11,370 nucleotides of DNA from CAZHLD01 sp964533185 (lineage in GTDB: Bacteria; Acidobacteriota; Terriglobia; Acidiferrales; UBA7541), in contig CAZHLD010000082.1 of the NCBI GenBank assembly GCA_964533185.1, positions 1 through 11,370 of the forward strand, in the 5' to 3' direction. The notes under the pieces were generated by a model. It was given only the letters and a program-made list of their open reading frames with translations, ran no database searches and had not been told where the DNA came from. Of the stretch, positions 1-6,773 are shown piece after piece (positions within the stretch are counted from its first letter, which is position 1; each line of letters begins with the position of its first letter). A program made the translations under genes and the position numbers.

Positions 1-2
1 AA

Positions 3-944
3 AAATTCGACGTCATCATCTTCCCGCCGGTCACCAGCAACATCTCCACGCTCATCAACGGCGTTCCCCGACGCATGATGGCCGATGGCTCCGATTTCGG
101 CGGCCCCATCCCGTGGAAGAAGTCCGACCTCACGCCCAACATGGTCGCCGCCAACGGCCCCGATCAGACCGACGACATTCGCGGCGGCCTGGGCTTCGAA
201 GGTCTCGCCAACCTCAAGAAGTTCATCGAAGACGGCGGCGTGTTCATCCCCATCACCGCGCACGCCAGCCTGCCCGTCGAACTCGGCTTCACGCCCGGCG
301 TCTCCATCGCCGAGACGCCCCAGCTCCAGGCCCGCGGCTCTATCATGAACGCTACTGTCGAAGACAAGCGCAGCCCCATCGCCTACGGCTACGACGACAC
401 GCTCGCCATCTACTTCAACCAGGCCCCCGTCTTCCGCGTCTCGCTGCTCGGCGGCGGCCCCGGCGGCTTCGGCCAGCCCGGTGACGTCGGCGCCGCTCGC
501 ACCACCGGCCGCGGCTCCGCCACCGATCCTGACATTCCGCAGGGCCGCCCCTTCACGCCAGCCGAACGCGAGCCGCGCCGCAGCCGCTCCGAACAGGAGT
601 TGTACATCTCGCCCGACCAGCGCCAGCAGCTCCGTGGCTCGATCCCGCCGATGCGCATGTGGCCTCGCGTTGTCCTCCGATTCGCCGAGGAACGCGACCT
701 CCTCGTCAGCGGCATGTTGGCCGGCGGCTCCGTGCTCGCTCAGACCCCCGCCGTCATTGACGTCCCTCTCGGCCGCGGCCACATCGTGCTCTTCGCCAAC
801 AATCCCATGTGGCGCCATCAGACCCACGGCAGCTTCATGCTCGTTCTCAACGCCGCCCTCCACTTCGACCACCTCCACGTCGGCCGCCCCGCTCCCGGCT
901 CTTCGGGATCCCGCTCGTTGGAACGGCCTTCTGAGGAGCAGTAG
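3..944 (+). CDS. Zinc carboxypeptidase-like protein (peptidase M14 family), C-terminal part
   Basis: The frame is open from the first complete codon at the left edge, so the gene starts outside the window and only the last 313 residues are seen. The fragment matches my memory of the C-terminal tail of long M14 zinc carboxypeptidases of Acidobacteriota and Bacteroidota, where a class I glutamine-amidotransferase-like fold follows the peptidase domain. Supporting motifs are FDVIIFPP at the start, LKKFIEDGGVFI near residue 75, LLVSGMLAGG, VPLGRGHIVLFANNPMWR and THGSFMLVLNAAL near the end. The zinc-binding HxxE and distal His of the M14 domain would lie upstream and cannot be checked. A low-complexity stretch rich in Gly, Arg and Pro (roughly residues 148-200) interrupts the tail and may be a disordered linker or insertion. 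Codons strongly prefer C in third position, unlike the G-ending codons at the start of the next gene. The gene ends 29 bases before the permease start. The family call is by motif only. Confidence 0.66.
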   Translation, partial: KFDVIIFPPVTSNISTLINGVPRRMMADGSDFGGPIPWKKSDLTPNMVAANGPDQTDDIRGGLGFEGLANLKKFIEDGGVFIPITAHASLPVELGFTPGVSIAETPQLQARGSIMNATVEDKRSPIAYGYDDTLAIYFNQAPVFRVSLLGGGPGGFGQPGDVGAARTTGRGSATDPDIPQGRPFTPAEREPRRSRSEQELYISPDQRQQLRGSIPPMRMWPRVVLRFAEERDLLVSGMLAGGSVLAQTPAVIDVPLGRGHIVLFANNPMWRHQTHGSFMLVLNAALHFDHLHVGRPAPGSSGSRSLERPSEEQ

Positions 945-973
945 GCAATCCTGCCCCTACACTGGATAAGGAA

Positions 974-2305
974 ATGAGCGACACGAACACAAGAGTTCCA
1001 GGCGCAGCGCCGGCGGCTGCGAAGCGGTTTGAGCATCTGAAGCTCGGCGGCCTCGTTGCCGTGCTGTACGCCTACTGCGCGGCGGGGCCGTTCGGCTTCG
1101 AGGAGATGGTCTCGACGTCCGGGCCGGGGATGGCTCTGCTTTTTCTGCTGGTGGTGCCGTGGCTGTTCAGCCTGCCGATGTCGCTGGCGACGGCGGAGAT
1201 GGCGACGGCAATGCCGGTGGAGGGCGGGTTCTACCGGTGGACGCGCGCGGCGTTCGGAAACTTCTGGGGATTTCAGTGCGGCTGGTGGAACTGGACGGGC
1301 ACCTTCCTGATGAACGCGGCGTACGCGGTGGTGCTGGCCGACTACACCGCGCAGATTTTTCCTTCGGTGGCGGGCGGCGTGCGCCACTGGCTGGTGGCGC
1401 TGTTTTTTCTCCTGCTGGTGGCGGCGCTGAACATCCGCGGGGTGCGCGTGGTGGGCGGGACGACCACCGTGCTGCTGTTTGTGTGTCTGGCGCCGGTGGC
1501 GGTGTTCACGGTGCTGGGGCTCGCGCAGATGCAGGGCAACCCGTTTGTGCCGCTGGTGCCGCCGGGGAAGCCGTGGCGCGAAGTGTACGGCGTGGGTCTG
1601 GCGCTGGGGTTGTGGCTTTATTCAGGGTACGAGCAGCTTTCGACGATCACCGAAGAGGTGGAAAAGCCGGCGCGGAATTTTCCGCGCGGCCTGGCGATCA
1701 TCGTGCCGGTGGCGATGGTGACGTTTTTCCTGCCCACGCTGGCGGGGATCAGCGTCACCGGCGACTGGCAGAACTGGACCACCGGGTACATGGTGACGGC
1801 GGCGCGGCACGCGGGCGGCGAGCCGATGGCCGTGGCAATGTTTGGCGCGGCGATGATCGCCGTACTGCTGGGCCTCGAGAGCACGTTGCTTTCTTCGACG
1901 CGGCTGCCGTTTACGATGGCCGAGGACGGCTACTTCCACGCGCGGCTGGCGCGGCTCAATGCGAAGTTCCGCACGCCGGTGGAGTCAATCGTGCTGACTA
2001 CAGGGATTTGCGCGGCGCTGGCCGTCTTTCCGGTAACCAAGCTGGTGCCGGTCTATATGTGGCTGCGCGTGGCCACGTCGGTGCTGACGCTGCTGTCGGT
2101 GTGGCGTCTGCGCGCGACGCGGCCCGACCTGCCGCGCGGCTTCCGCATCCCCGGCGGACGATGGGGCGTCGCCCTCGTCGTCCTGGTTCCTCTCACCCTC
2201 TTCACTTGGTGGCTCGCCAATACCGACCCCTTCGCCCGTCTGTGGGGTCCCGCCTTGCTCGCCGCCGGCCCCATCGCCTACCTCGCGGTACGCGGGAGAT
2301 CTTGA
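974..2305 (+). CDS. APC-superfamily amino acid/polyamine permease
   Basis: A 443-residue inner-membrane transporter with about 12 hydrophobic segments, the usual length and topology of the APC superfamily (secondary uptake of amino acids or polyamines, normally with H+ or Na+). The first membrane segment carries AAGPFGFEEMVSTSGPG, the glycine-rich unwound-helix signature. It is followed by SLPMSLATAEMATAMP, EGGFYRWTRAAFGNFWGF and GWWNWTG. This set resembles the polyamine/LAT-like branch (GPFGxED, TAELATAMP, GWWxW) more than the basic amino acid antiporters, but the substrate cannot be read from sequence. WLYSGYEQLSTITEEVEKPARNFPRG is also typical APC (near residues 214-240). Start: the ATG at 974 is preceded almost without spacer by AAGGAA (968-973), which is unusually tight. 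No other in-frame ATG precedes the first membrane helix. Third-position preference changes from G to C within the last 200 or so bases. Confidence 0.9.
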   Translation: MSDTNTRVPGAAPAAAKRFEHLKLGGLVAVLYAYCAAGPFGFEEMVSTSGPGMALLFLLVVPWLFSLPMSLATAEMATAMPVEGGFYRWTRAAFGNFWGFQCGWWNWTGTFLMNAAYAVVLADYTAQIFPSVAGGVRHWLVALFFLLLVAALNIRGVRVVGGTTTVLLFVCLAPVAVFTVLGLAQMQGNPFVPLVPPGKPWREVYGVGLALGLWLYSGYEQLSTITEEVEKPARNFPRGLAIIVPVAMVTFFLPTLAGISVTGDWQNWTTGYMVTAARHAGGEPMAVAMFGAAMIAVLLGLESTLLSSTRLPFTMAEDGYFHARLARLNAKFRTPVESIVLTTGICAALAVFPVTKLVPVYMWLRVATSVLTLLSVWRLRATRPDLPRGFRIPGGRWGVALVVLVPLTLFTWWLANTDPFARLWGPALLAAGPIAYLAVRGRS

Positions 2306-2328
2306 GGTCGTGAAGTCGCGAGTAAAGG

Positions 2329-2556
2329 TCAGGGACTGGAAGCCAGAGAGCCGCGGGGTTTGTTGAGGAGGACGAGTTCGCGGGCGAAAAGGGGCTGGCC
2401 GGGGAATTCGCGGGTGAGATCGGTGAGAAGAGAGCGGGCGAGGTCGGGCTGCTTTTCGCGCAGCGCGGCCAGCGCGAGAAGCATTTTGGCGAAGGGCATC
2501 AGGAAGTGCCCCCGAGTGGCGACCCGGCGAAGCTGTTCCATGCCGGCCATGCGGTC
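2329..2556 (-). pseudogene. C-terminal remnant of a TPR-type protein
   Basis: The leftward frame reads as the end of a helical repeat protein: GMEQLRRVATRGHFLMPFAK, then LLALAALREKQPDLARSLL and a closing EFPGQPLFARELVLLN. The alternating small/large helical pattern (ALREKxxDLARxLLxxLxxEFPxxPLFARE) is what the last repeat of tetratricopeptide proteins looks like. Upstream of about 2556 the same frame stays open to 2616 but becomes meaningless, then hits a stop, and there is no ribosome binding site before the ATG at 2550. I therefore read this as a 5'-deleted fragment and not a 73-residue gene. The break point lies near 2556-2620, where base composition also changes to more AT-rich. A short expressed ORF from 2550 remains possible but unlikely. 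Confidence 0.5.
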
Positions 2557-2678
2557 GCCACAAATCCCCCCAAACCATAGGAAGAAACGGCAGAAGGAAA
2601 TGCTGTCTTTCTGGTTCTAGTAATGCTAGATGGAGTACGCCAGCAGCACACGACTGATGGTTGAGCCGGTCGAATACT

Positions 2679-2987
2679 ATGCAGAGCGAAAAGATCCACG
2701 CGGTGGACATCCTTGATTGGGATTATTTGTGCGGTATTGCGGAGCACCTGGAGCCAGGTGAGCTTCGGACCTGGACCCAGGGCATCAGGTATTTCGCTGA
2801 TCAGTTCACTTCCACAGGCAATGTGGAGCAGCAAGATCGTCTGTTGAGAGACTTGCTCCGTCATTCCACCGCGCATTCGACTGTCGAAACGGCTGCAATC
2901 GTTGTGGTTGCCCTGGCGCGCGATACACACACAGACCGGGAACAGTTGCGCAGGTTTGCGAAACAGCGCGGAATCAGGCGAGGCTAG
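2679..2987 (+). CDS. Hypothetical protein, 102 aa
   Basis: I do not recognise this protein. It is predicted to be soluble and mostly helical, with an acidic first half (MQSEKIHAVDILDWDYL, then HLEPGELRTW) and a basic end (REQLRRFAKQRGIRRG). Residues around 77-85 (AAIVVVALA) form a short hydrophobic helix. The amino acid mix is balanced, unlike the Arg/Pro/Ala-rich shadow frames of this GC-rich DNA, which is the main reason to believe it. The start is uncertain: ATG at 2679 or TTG at 2661, and neither has a good Shine-Dalgarno. A stop codon at 2655-2657 limits any further extension. Its stop (TAG, 2985-2987) interlocks with the stop of the leftward small ORF, so both genes would end in the same four bases CTAG. 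Base composition is lower in GC than the flanking genes, which fits recent acquisition. Confidence 0.5.
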   Translation: MQSEKIHAVDILDWDYLCGIAEHLEPGELRTWTQGIRYFADQFTSTGNVEQQDRLLRDLLRHSTAHSTVETAAIVVVALARDTHTDREQLRRFAKQRGIRRG

Positions 2988-3145
2988 CTCCGTCGTTTTA
3001 CCAAACCGTCTTTGATCCAACCGGGAATCGATGCCTTCAGGCCGCGGAGGAGGCGATCTTCCGGTGTGAGGCGCTTCCGCTTAGCGGATTTGCCCCTGGC
3101 TCTCTTGGGAGAGACTGATTTTGATCGCTGAACAATTCGCCGCAA
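2984..3145 (-). CDS. Very basic 53-aa protein, TTG start
   Basis: A short leftward ORF with a protein-like ending: LTPEDRLLRGLKASIPGWIK followed by DGLVKRRS. The first half is a Lys/Arg/Ser-rich stretch (residues 1-26, with QRSKSVSPKRARGKSAKRKR); 19 of 53 residues are Lys or Arg. This suggests binding to nucleic acid, but no named fold is seen. The frame has no ATG. TTG at 3143-3145 is preceded by AAGGA (complement of 3153-3157) with a 7-base spacer, a good ribosome binding site. The frame opens only 27 bases further upstream, at the stop at 3173-3175. The gene is convergent with the ORF at 2679-2987, and the two stop codons overlap at CTAG. Alternatives are the C-terminal end of a gene whose 5' part was lost, or a chance ORF. 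Confidence 0.4.
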   Translation of the reverse strand: MRRIVQRSKSVSPKRARGKSAKRKRLTPEDRLLRGLKASIPGWIKDGLVKRRS

Positions 3146-3244
3146 TGGCTTTTCCTTCCCGGTGTGGCGACGTTACTTAACTCCATGATAGGAGCCGGTG
3201 CCCCTGATGTCAAACGCAGTCCCGCGTGGTGTGTTCTCTCTCAG

Positions 3245-4084
3245 CTAGCTTCGACCGAGGAGGGCTCTATGCGTGGCGGTGAGGGTGAAGGCGAGGGATT
3301 CGCGGGTGATACCGTCAACGATGGGCGCAACGAACCACCGCACGACGGCGGGGATGGTGCGGCTGAGGGAGATGGACTCGCACTGCACGTACACGCCGCC
3401 GTCTTTCTGCTCGAAGCGCCAGTAGGCGTTGATGCGCCAGAGGTAGCCGCCATCGTTGCCAACGGGTTTTTCCGGGCCGGCGGGCTTATCGGCGTCTTCG
3501 GCCTGAGCGATGCGCGTAGAGACGCTGCGGCTTATGGCGCGAGTGGGACTCATGGTGGTGTAACGCACGGTGTGGTTGGTGTTGAGCACGACGGTGATGA
3601 CTTTCTTGCGGCGGAAGCGGAGGAAAATCTTGTACTCGTCGCCGGTGCGAGAGAGGAGCTTCGAGGCGGTGACTTCGGGGGAGTAGTAGGTGGAGTGGTG
3701 GTCGTAGTCCTGGAGGAGGCGGAGGGTCTGCGGGAGGGTGGCGCCGGGAATGAAGATGGTGCCGATCCAGTGGTGGATGATGCCGTCAGGGCAATCGGGC
3801 TTGGCGAGCTGCTGCATGACTACTTCGCCGCGGGCGAGCTGTTCGTCGTCGGCTTTGCGGGCGGCTTCGGGGAGCGTATCCACCCAGAGGAAGGGAGCGC
3901 CAGCGGAGAGGTCAACGTCGCGGCGGGCCTCGAGCTGGCGGGCGTAGTTGTCGAAGGCGGCGACGGTGGCGGGCTTGAGCTCGCTAGCGGGCGCGAGGGC
4001 CTGCACAGGCAGCGAAGTTGCCAGCCAGATCAGGGCCAGCAGTGCAGCGGCGGCGCGACGTGAAAAGGATGTGCGACGGTGCAT
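3245..4084 (-). CDS. Secreted START/SRPBCC-like protein
   Basis: A 279-residue protein with a clear Sec signal peptide (Arg-rich n-region, then AAAALLALIWLATSLPVQALA), so exported to the periplasm or beyond. The mature part has the alternating strand pattern of a helix-grip (START/polyketide-cyclase-like) fold. It includes GTIFIPGATLPQTLRLLQDY near residues 107-126, a Lys/Arg strand FRRKKVITVVLN, and the closing WRINAYWRFEQKDGGVYVQ, CESISLSRTIP and RWFVAPIVDGITRESL, where the last helix would cover the ligand pocket. I know similar uncharacterised proteins from Acidobacteriota; the ligand is unknown. Start choice: ATG at 4084 has AGGAG seven bases upstream. A GTG at 4108 would add eight residues but has no such site and would lengthen the n-region without need. 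The neighbour upstream is the 38-aa membrane protein on the same strand. Confidence 0.7.
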   Translation of the reverse strand: MHRRTSFSRRAAAALLALIWLATSLPVQALAPASELKPATVAAFDNYARQLEARRDVDLSAGAPFLWVDTLPEAARKADDEQLARGEVVMQQLAKPDCPDGIIHHWIGTIFIPGATLPQTLRLLQDYDHHSTYYSPEVTASKLLSRTGDEYKIFLRFRRKKVITVVLNTNHTVRYTTMSPTRAISRSVSTRIAQAEDADKPAGPEKPVGNDGGYLWRINAYWRFEQKDGGVYVQCESISLSRTIPAVVRWFVAPIVDGITRESLAFTLTATHRALLGRS

Positions 4085-4224
4085 CCCTGCTCTCCTGCTG
4101 GCGGCCACTGTTGGAACGGATGAATGTATCCGACCCGCGCAGATACCGCCAGCTACAGTTTTATTAGATGCGCACTAGGGCCGGGAGCGCACGGGGCAGG
4201 GGGAACGGTGCCAACGGGGGAGGT

Positions 4225-4341
4225 CTAGGAAAGACCGGCGAAGACCAGATAGAGACCGACGACGAGGCCCAGAACAACTGCGAACAGGACGACGTGAATC
4301 TGGCCGTTCTTGTTGTATTCGAGAGCTGAATGAGCGCGCAT
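4225..4341 (-). CDS. Single-span membrane microprotein, 38 aa
   Basis: A 38-residue ORF: a polar start (MRAHSALEYNKNGQIH) followed by one hydrophobic helix of about 20 residues (VVLFAVVLGLVVGLYLVFAG) and an immediate end. This is the plan of a small inner-membrane protein with a short cytoplasmic tail. The helix is glycine-zipper-like (LGLVVGLY). A possible promoter sits just upstream (AGGCAA at 4385-4390 and AATTTA at 4363-4368 on the shown strand). The ribosome binding site is weak (CAGGGTGA about 9-10 bases from the ATG). The nearest downstream gene on the same strand, the START-like protein, is about 140 bases away. Function unknown. The coherent membrane segment, ATG start and compact stop argue against a chance ORF, but there is no family assignment. 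Confidence 0.6.
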   Translation of the reverse strand: MRAHSALEYNKNGQIHVVLFAVVLGLVVGLYLVFAGLS

Positions 4342-4362
4342 TAGAAATTCACCCTGAGATAA

Positions 4363-4390
4363 AATTTAGATGCAGGGCGGGGCCAGGCAA
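4363..4390 (-). promoter_or_regulatory. Possible sigma70-type promoter for the microprotein
   Basis: Read leftward: TTGCCT (4385-4390), 16 bases, TAAATT (4363-4368). The -10-like box lies in a local AT-rich patch of otherwise GC-rich DNA and would start transcription about 15 bases before the ATG at 4341. Four of six positions match the -10 consensus. Confidence 0.35.
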
Positions 4391-4722
4391 CGCGCTGCAT
4401 GCACTCCTTTAATAGCACCCCTGGCGGCGGCCGGGGAGGACAGACCCCAAAGGGCTTGCCGTGCTGGTTAACTCCCTGTATGCGAATGATTTGTGAGCGA
4501 ATCCTGCAACGGGAAGGGGGGATCAGAAGATGAGGTCGGATGCAGCCCTTCCTGCCAGTTGGAAGGGAAACGCGTGGGGGTACCGACAGGCGGGCTGCTG
4601 GCGGGTTGGGTAGCTCGCCTACGGCCCGCTCGCGCGGACCGTCGTCCCCGCAGCGCAGCCCCCAACCCGTTACCTGTGAGGCTACGCGGACGCGGAAAAA
4701 TGACCAATGGGCCGAAGGCCTC
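4391..4722. other. Gene-free stretch with strong inverted repeats
   Basis: No convincing gene lies here; the open frames are Arg/Pro/Gly-rich and lack ribosome binding sites. Three paired segments are visible. CCCTTCC (4546-4552) pairs with GGAAGGG (4561-4567) over an 8-base loop. CGGGTTGGG (4602-4610) pairs with CCCAACCCG (4661-4669), nine perfect pairs. Inside that stem, ACGGCCC (4621-4627) faces GGACCGT (4636-4642), which pairs fully only in leftward RNA, through one G-U pair. This leftward preference suits an untranslated leader or small RNA in front of the microprotein. It could equally be a palindromic genomic repeat. Confidence 0.4.
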
Positions 4723-4752
4723 AAAAAAGTCAGTACCCGGGTTTTAGTACTG
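4723..4752 (-). terminator. Intrinsic terminator of the propeller gene
   Basis: Read leftward, downstream of the stop at 4769: CAGTAC, a ten-base loop, GTACTG, then AC and six Ts. The six-pair stem plus T tract directly after the gene end is a typical Rho-independent terminator. It isolates the propeller gene from the stretch to its left. Confidence 0.6.
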
Positions 4753-4768
4753 TGCCGGGGAGGGCAAA

Positions 4769-6037
4769 TTATTCGACGACGGCGGCTTTATTGGCGCCAG
4801 AGAGCGCCATCCAGACGCGGCCGCGCGCGTCGCGGGCCATGTGGCGGACTTCGGAGCCGGCCGACGGGAGCAGGAAGCGCTCGAAGGCCTGCGTCCTGGG
4901 GTCGAAGCGGACGAGTTGATTGGCGGCGAACTCGTTGTACCAGATGACGCCCGATCCATCAGCTTCGATGCCATAGGGCTGCGACGCGGGGCCCGAAGGG
5001 CTGAGCCATTCCTGAATGGCCCGGGTCTCCAGGTCGAGCCGGCCGAGTCGCCCGCCGCGGAAATCAGTGTAGTAGACGGCGTTGCCGGAGACGGCCAGGC
5101 GGCGCGGGCGAGCGTCGGTGGAAGGCAGCTCGACTTCAGTGATGGCGCCGGTGGCGGGGTCGATGCGGCCGAGCTTATTGGTGTTGAACTCGCAGAACCA
5201 GAGCGCGCCATCGGGCGCCGGAACGATGCCGTAGGGGCGGGCATTGGGTGTGGGCACCGTGTATTCCTTCATGGTGCCGGTGCGCGTGTCCATACGCACG
5301 ACGAGGTTCGAGCGCTGCGCCGTGAACCAGAGCGCGCCGTCGGGGCCGAAGACGGGCGTGTGCGGGTCTTTGGCCGTGGGCGCGGCAAATTCAGTGATGA
5401 CGCCGGTGCGGGCGTCCACGCGGCCGATCTTGCCGACGGAATTCTCGGTGAACCAGATGTTGCCTTCGGCGTCGGAGACAAGGCCGTGCGGGCCGGAGTT
5501 AGCGGTGGGGACGGGGAAGAGTTTCCATTCGCCGCTCTCGGGATTGAGGCGGGCGATCTGATTGCCGCGCTGGAGAGTCAGCCAGACGCTGCCGCTGGGG
5601 TCAGTGGCTGGATCGTGCGGAAAACCGCCTTCGAGCGGCACGTTCCATTCACGGACGCGGCCAGTGAGGGGAGCCGGCTTCGCGGCGGCTGCGGCGGGAG
5701 GCTGCTTGAGGGCGAGGCGCAGGGTGACGGAAGTGGGCTGGCCGGCGCGGACCAGGACGTTATGTTCCCAATCGGACCACAGGCCGCCGGACTGGGCGCG
5801 CAGGTGGTAAAGGCCGCGGCTGATGCGAGGCACGCGGAACTTTCCTTCGGTGTCGGTGCGAACCGTGAACGGGCGTCGGCCGTCGGCGGTCTGGATCAGC
5901 ACGCGCGCGCCGGCGACAGGTTTGCCGGCGGCGCTGACGACGCTGCCGCTGAGTACGCCGACAGTCTGCGCGGCAAGCAGTGTGGCCGAGACGAACACGA
6001 CCAGCAGTACGAGCAGGGCTCGTGCGAGTGTCTTCAT
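4769..6037 (-). CDS. Secreted CarboxypepD_reg / virginiamycin B lyase-like seven-blade propeller protein
   Basis: A 422-residue exported protein. Residues 1-23 are a signal peptide (MKTLARALLVLLVVFVSATL then LAA). Residues 27-110 form a carboxypeptidase-regulatory-like beta sandwich (GVLSGSVVSAAGKPVAGARV, TDTEGKFRVP, GLYHLRAQ). After an Ala/Pro linker (111-125), residues 128-421 contain seven propeller blades of about 42 residues. Each has a strand with an aromatic core: VWLT (151), IWFTE (194), LWFTA (236), LWFCE (280), VYYTD (321), IWYNE (365), VWMAL (408). Most blades also carry the IGRIDPxTG type turn. This is the fold of the streptogramin B lyase Vgb, but the lyase residues cannot be assigned by eye, and most such environmental proteins are probably not antibiotic lyases. 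A sugar, cell-wall or protein-binding role is as likely. The start is supported by AGGAG seven bases before the ATG at 6037. Divergent from the zinc-ribbon gene. Confidence 0.82.
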   Translation of the reverse strand: MKTLARALLVLLVVFVSATLLAAQTVGVLSGSVVSAAGKPVAGARVLIQTADGRRPFTVRTDTEGKFRVPRISRGLYHLRAQSGGLWSDWEHNVLVRAGQPTSVTLRLALKQPPAAAAAKPAPLTGRVREWNVPLEGGFPHDPATDPSGSVWLTLQRGNQIARLNPESGEWKLFPVPTANSGPHGLVSDAEGNIWFTENSVGKIGRVDARTGVITEFAAPTAKDPHTPVFGPDGALWFTAQRSNLVVRMDTRTGTMKEYTVPTPNARPYGIVPAPDGALWFCEFNTNKLGRIDPATGAITEVELPSTDARPRRLAVSGNAVYYTDFRGGRLGRLDLETRAIQEWLSPSGPASQPYGIEADGSGVIWYNEFAANQLVRFDPRTQAFERFLLPSAGSEVRHMARDARGRVWMALSGANKAAVVE

Positions 6038-6099
6038 CAGCGGGCTCCTGAACAGATGCTATGCCAGCGGCGCGGCGGAAACAACCTGTCCGGTGCTCA

Positions 6100-6128
6100 T
6101 TGACGCACCTGTACCATCGGCCTAAGAT
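6100..6128 (+). promoter_or_regulatory. Sigma70-type promoter of the rightward cluster
   Basis: TTGACG (6100-6105), a 17-base spacer and TAAGAT (6123-6128). Five of six positions of the -35 and four of six of the -10 match consensus, with ideal spacing. Transcription would begin near 6135 and give a short leader containing GGAGG (6140-6144) five bases before the ATG at 6150. Confidence 0.6.
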
Positions 6129-6149
6129 GACCGGGAGGCGGAGGGGCAA

Positions 6150-6749
6150 ATGGCAAACTTTTGCGCGCGATGCGGGAAACCGATGGCCGAGGGCGCCGTG
6201 GTGTGCGTGAACTGTGGCGCTGGTCCGGCGGCGACGGAGCGGAAGAGCAGCCCGGGGCTGAAGATTCTGCTGGTGGTGGTGATTGTGCTGGGCGCGGCGT
6301 TTGTGGTGGGAGCACTGGGCGTGGCGTTCGGTGTGTGGAGTTTTACGAGACAGGTTACGGTGAACACGTCCGGCGACCAGATGGAAATCACCACGCCGGG
6401 CGGGCAAATCACCGTCGGCGAAAAAATCCCGGTGACTGAGGCCGAGCTGGGCGTGCCCATCTACCCGGGGTCGGAGCAGGCCGAAGGCGGAATGCAGGTG
6501 AAGACGCCGCAAGGCGTTTCCGGGACCTACGTCTTCCGCACCTCGGACCCGCCGGACAAGGTGATAGCGTTCTACCGGGAGAAGCTGGCCGGACGGAACG
6601 CCAGCTTTATCGAGTCGTCGGACCATGGAATGATCACCGGTGGGAAGGACCGGGAGGACGGGTTCCTGATCGCAGTGGCTCGAGAGGAGAAGGACGGCAA
6701 GACGGTGATCTCGATTACGCGCGGGCGGGCGATCCCCGCTGCGCAATGA
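6150..6749 (+). CDS. Zinc-ribbon single-pass membrane protein
   Basis: A 199-residue protein with three parts. Residues 5-22 form a short zinc ribbon, CARC then CVNC (Cys5, Cys8, Cys19, Cys22), of the type found at the cytoplasmic N-terminus of many bacterial membrane proteins. Residues 37-64 form one long hydrophobic helix (LKILLVVVIVLGAAFVVGAL). The rest (65-199) is a polar domain that should lie outside the membrane. Within it, AELGVPIYPGSEQ and VFRTSDPPDKVIAFYREKL, followed by a strand ending in TVISITRG, resemble a compact alpha/beta domain common in Acidobacteriota proteins of unknown role ('YPGA ... FYRxxL'). Function is unassigned. Strong promoter and ribosome binding site directly upstream. 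First gene of the rightward cluster; the next ORF starts 24 bases after its stop. Confidence 0.72.
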   Translation: MANFCARCGKPMAEGAVVCVNCGAGPAATERKSSPGLKILLVVVIVLGAAFVVGALGVAFGVWSFTRQVTVNTSGDQMEITTPGGQITVGEKIPVTEAELGVPIYPGSEQAEGGMQVKTPQGVSGTYVFRTSDPPDKVIAFYREKLAGRNASFIESSDHGMITGGKDREDGFLIAVAREEKDGKTVISITRGRAIPAAQ

Positions 6750-6773
6750 GTCGTAACGCTCCCGCCGCCTGAA

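Noticed and set aside
1159..2313. Second long rightward frame within the permease
   Set aside because: Gly/Arg/Ala-rich shadow without hydrophobic helices; the permease frame has all APC motifs.
3164..4063. Long rightward ORF (299 codons) opposite the START-like gene
   Set aside because: Its Gly/Glu/Val-rich text is the mirror of the leftward gene, which has a signal peptide, a good ribosome binding site and coherent fold motifs.
4222..4236. Short hairpin GGTCT/AGACC at the end of the microprotein gene
   Set aside because: The stem has only five pairs and no T tract follows, so a terminator call is not justified.
4841..6103. Rightward ORF of 420 codons opposite the propeller gene
   Set aside because: It is Gly/Ala/Arg/Asp-rich with no domain, and the leftward frame has a signal peptide and seven clear blades.
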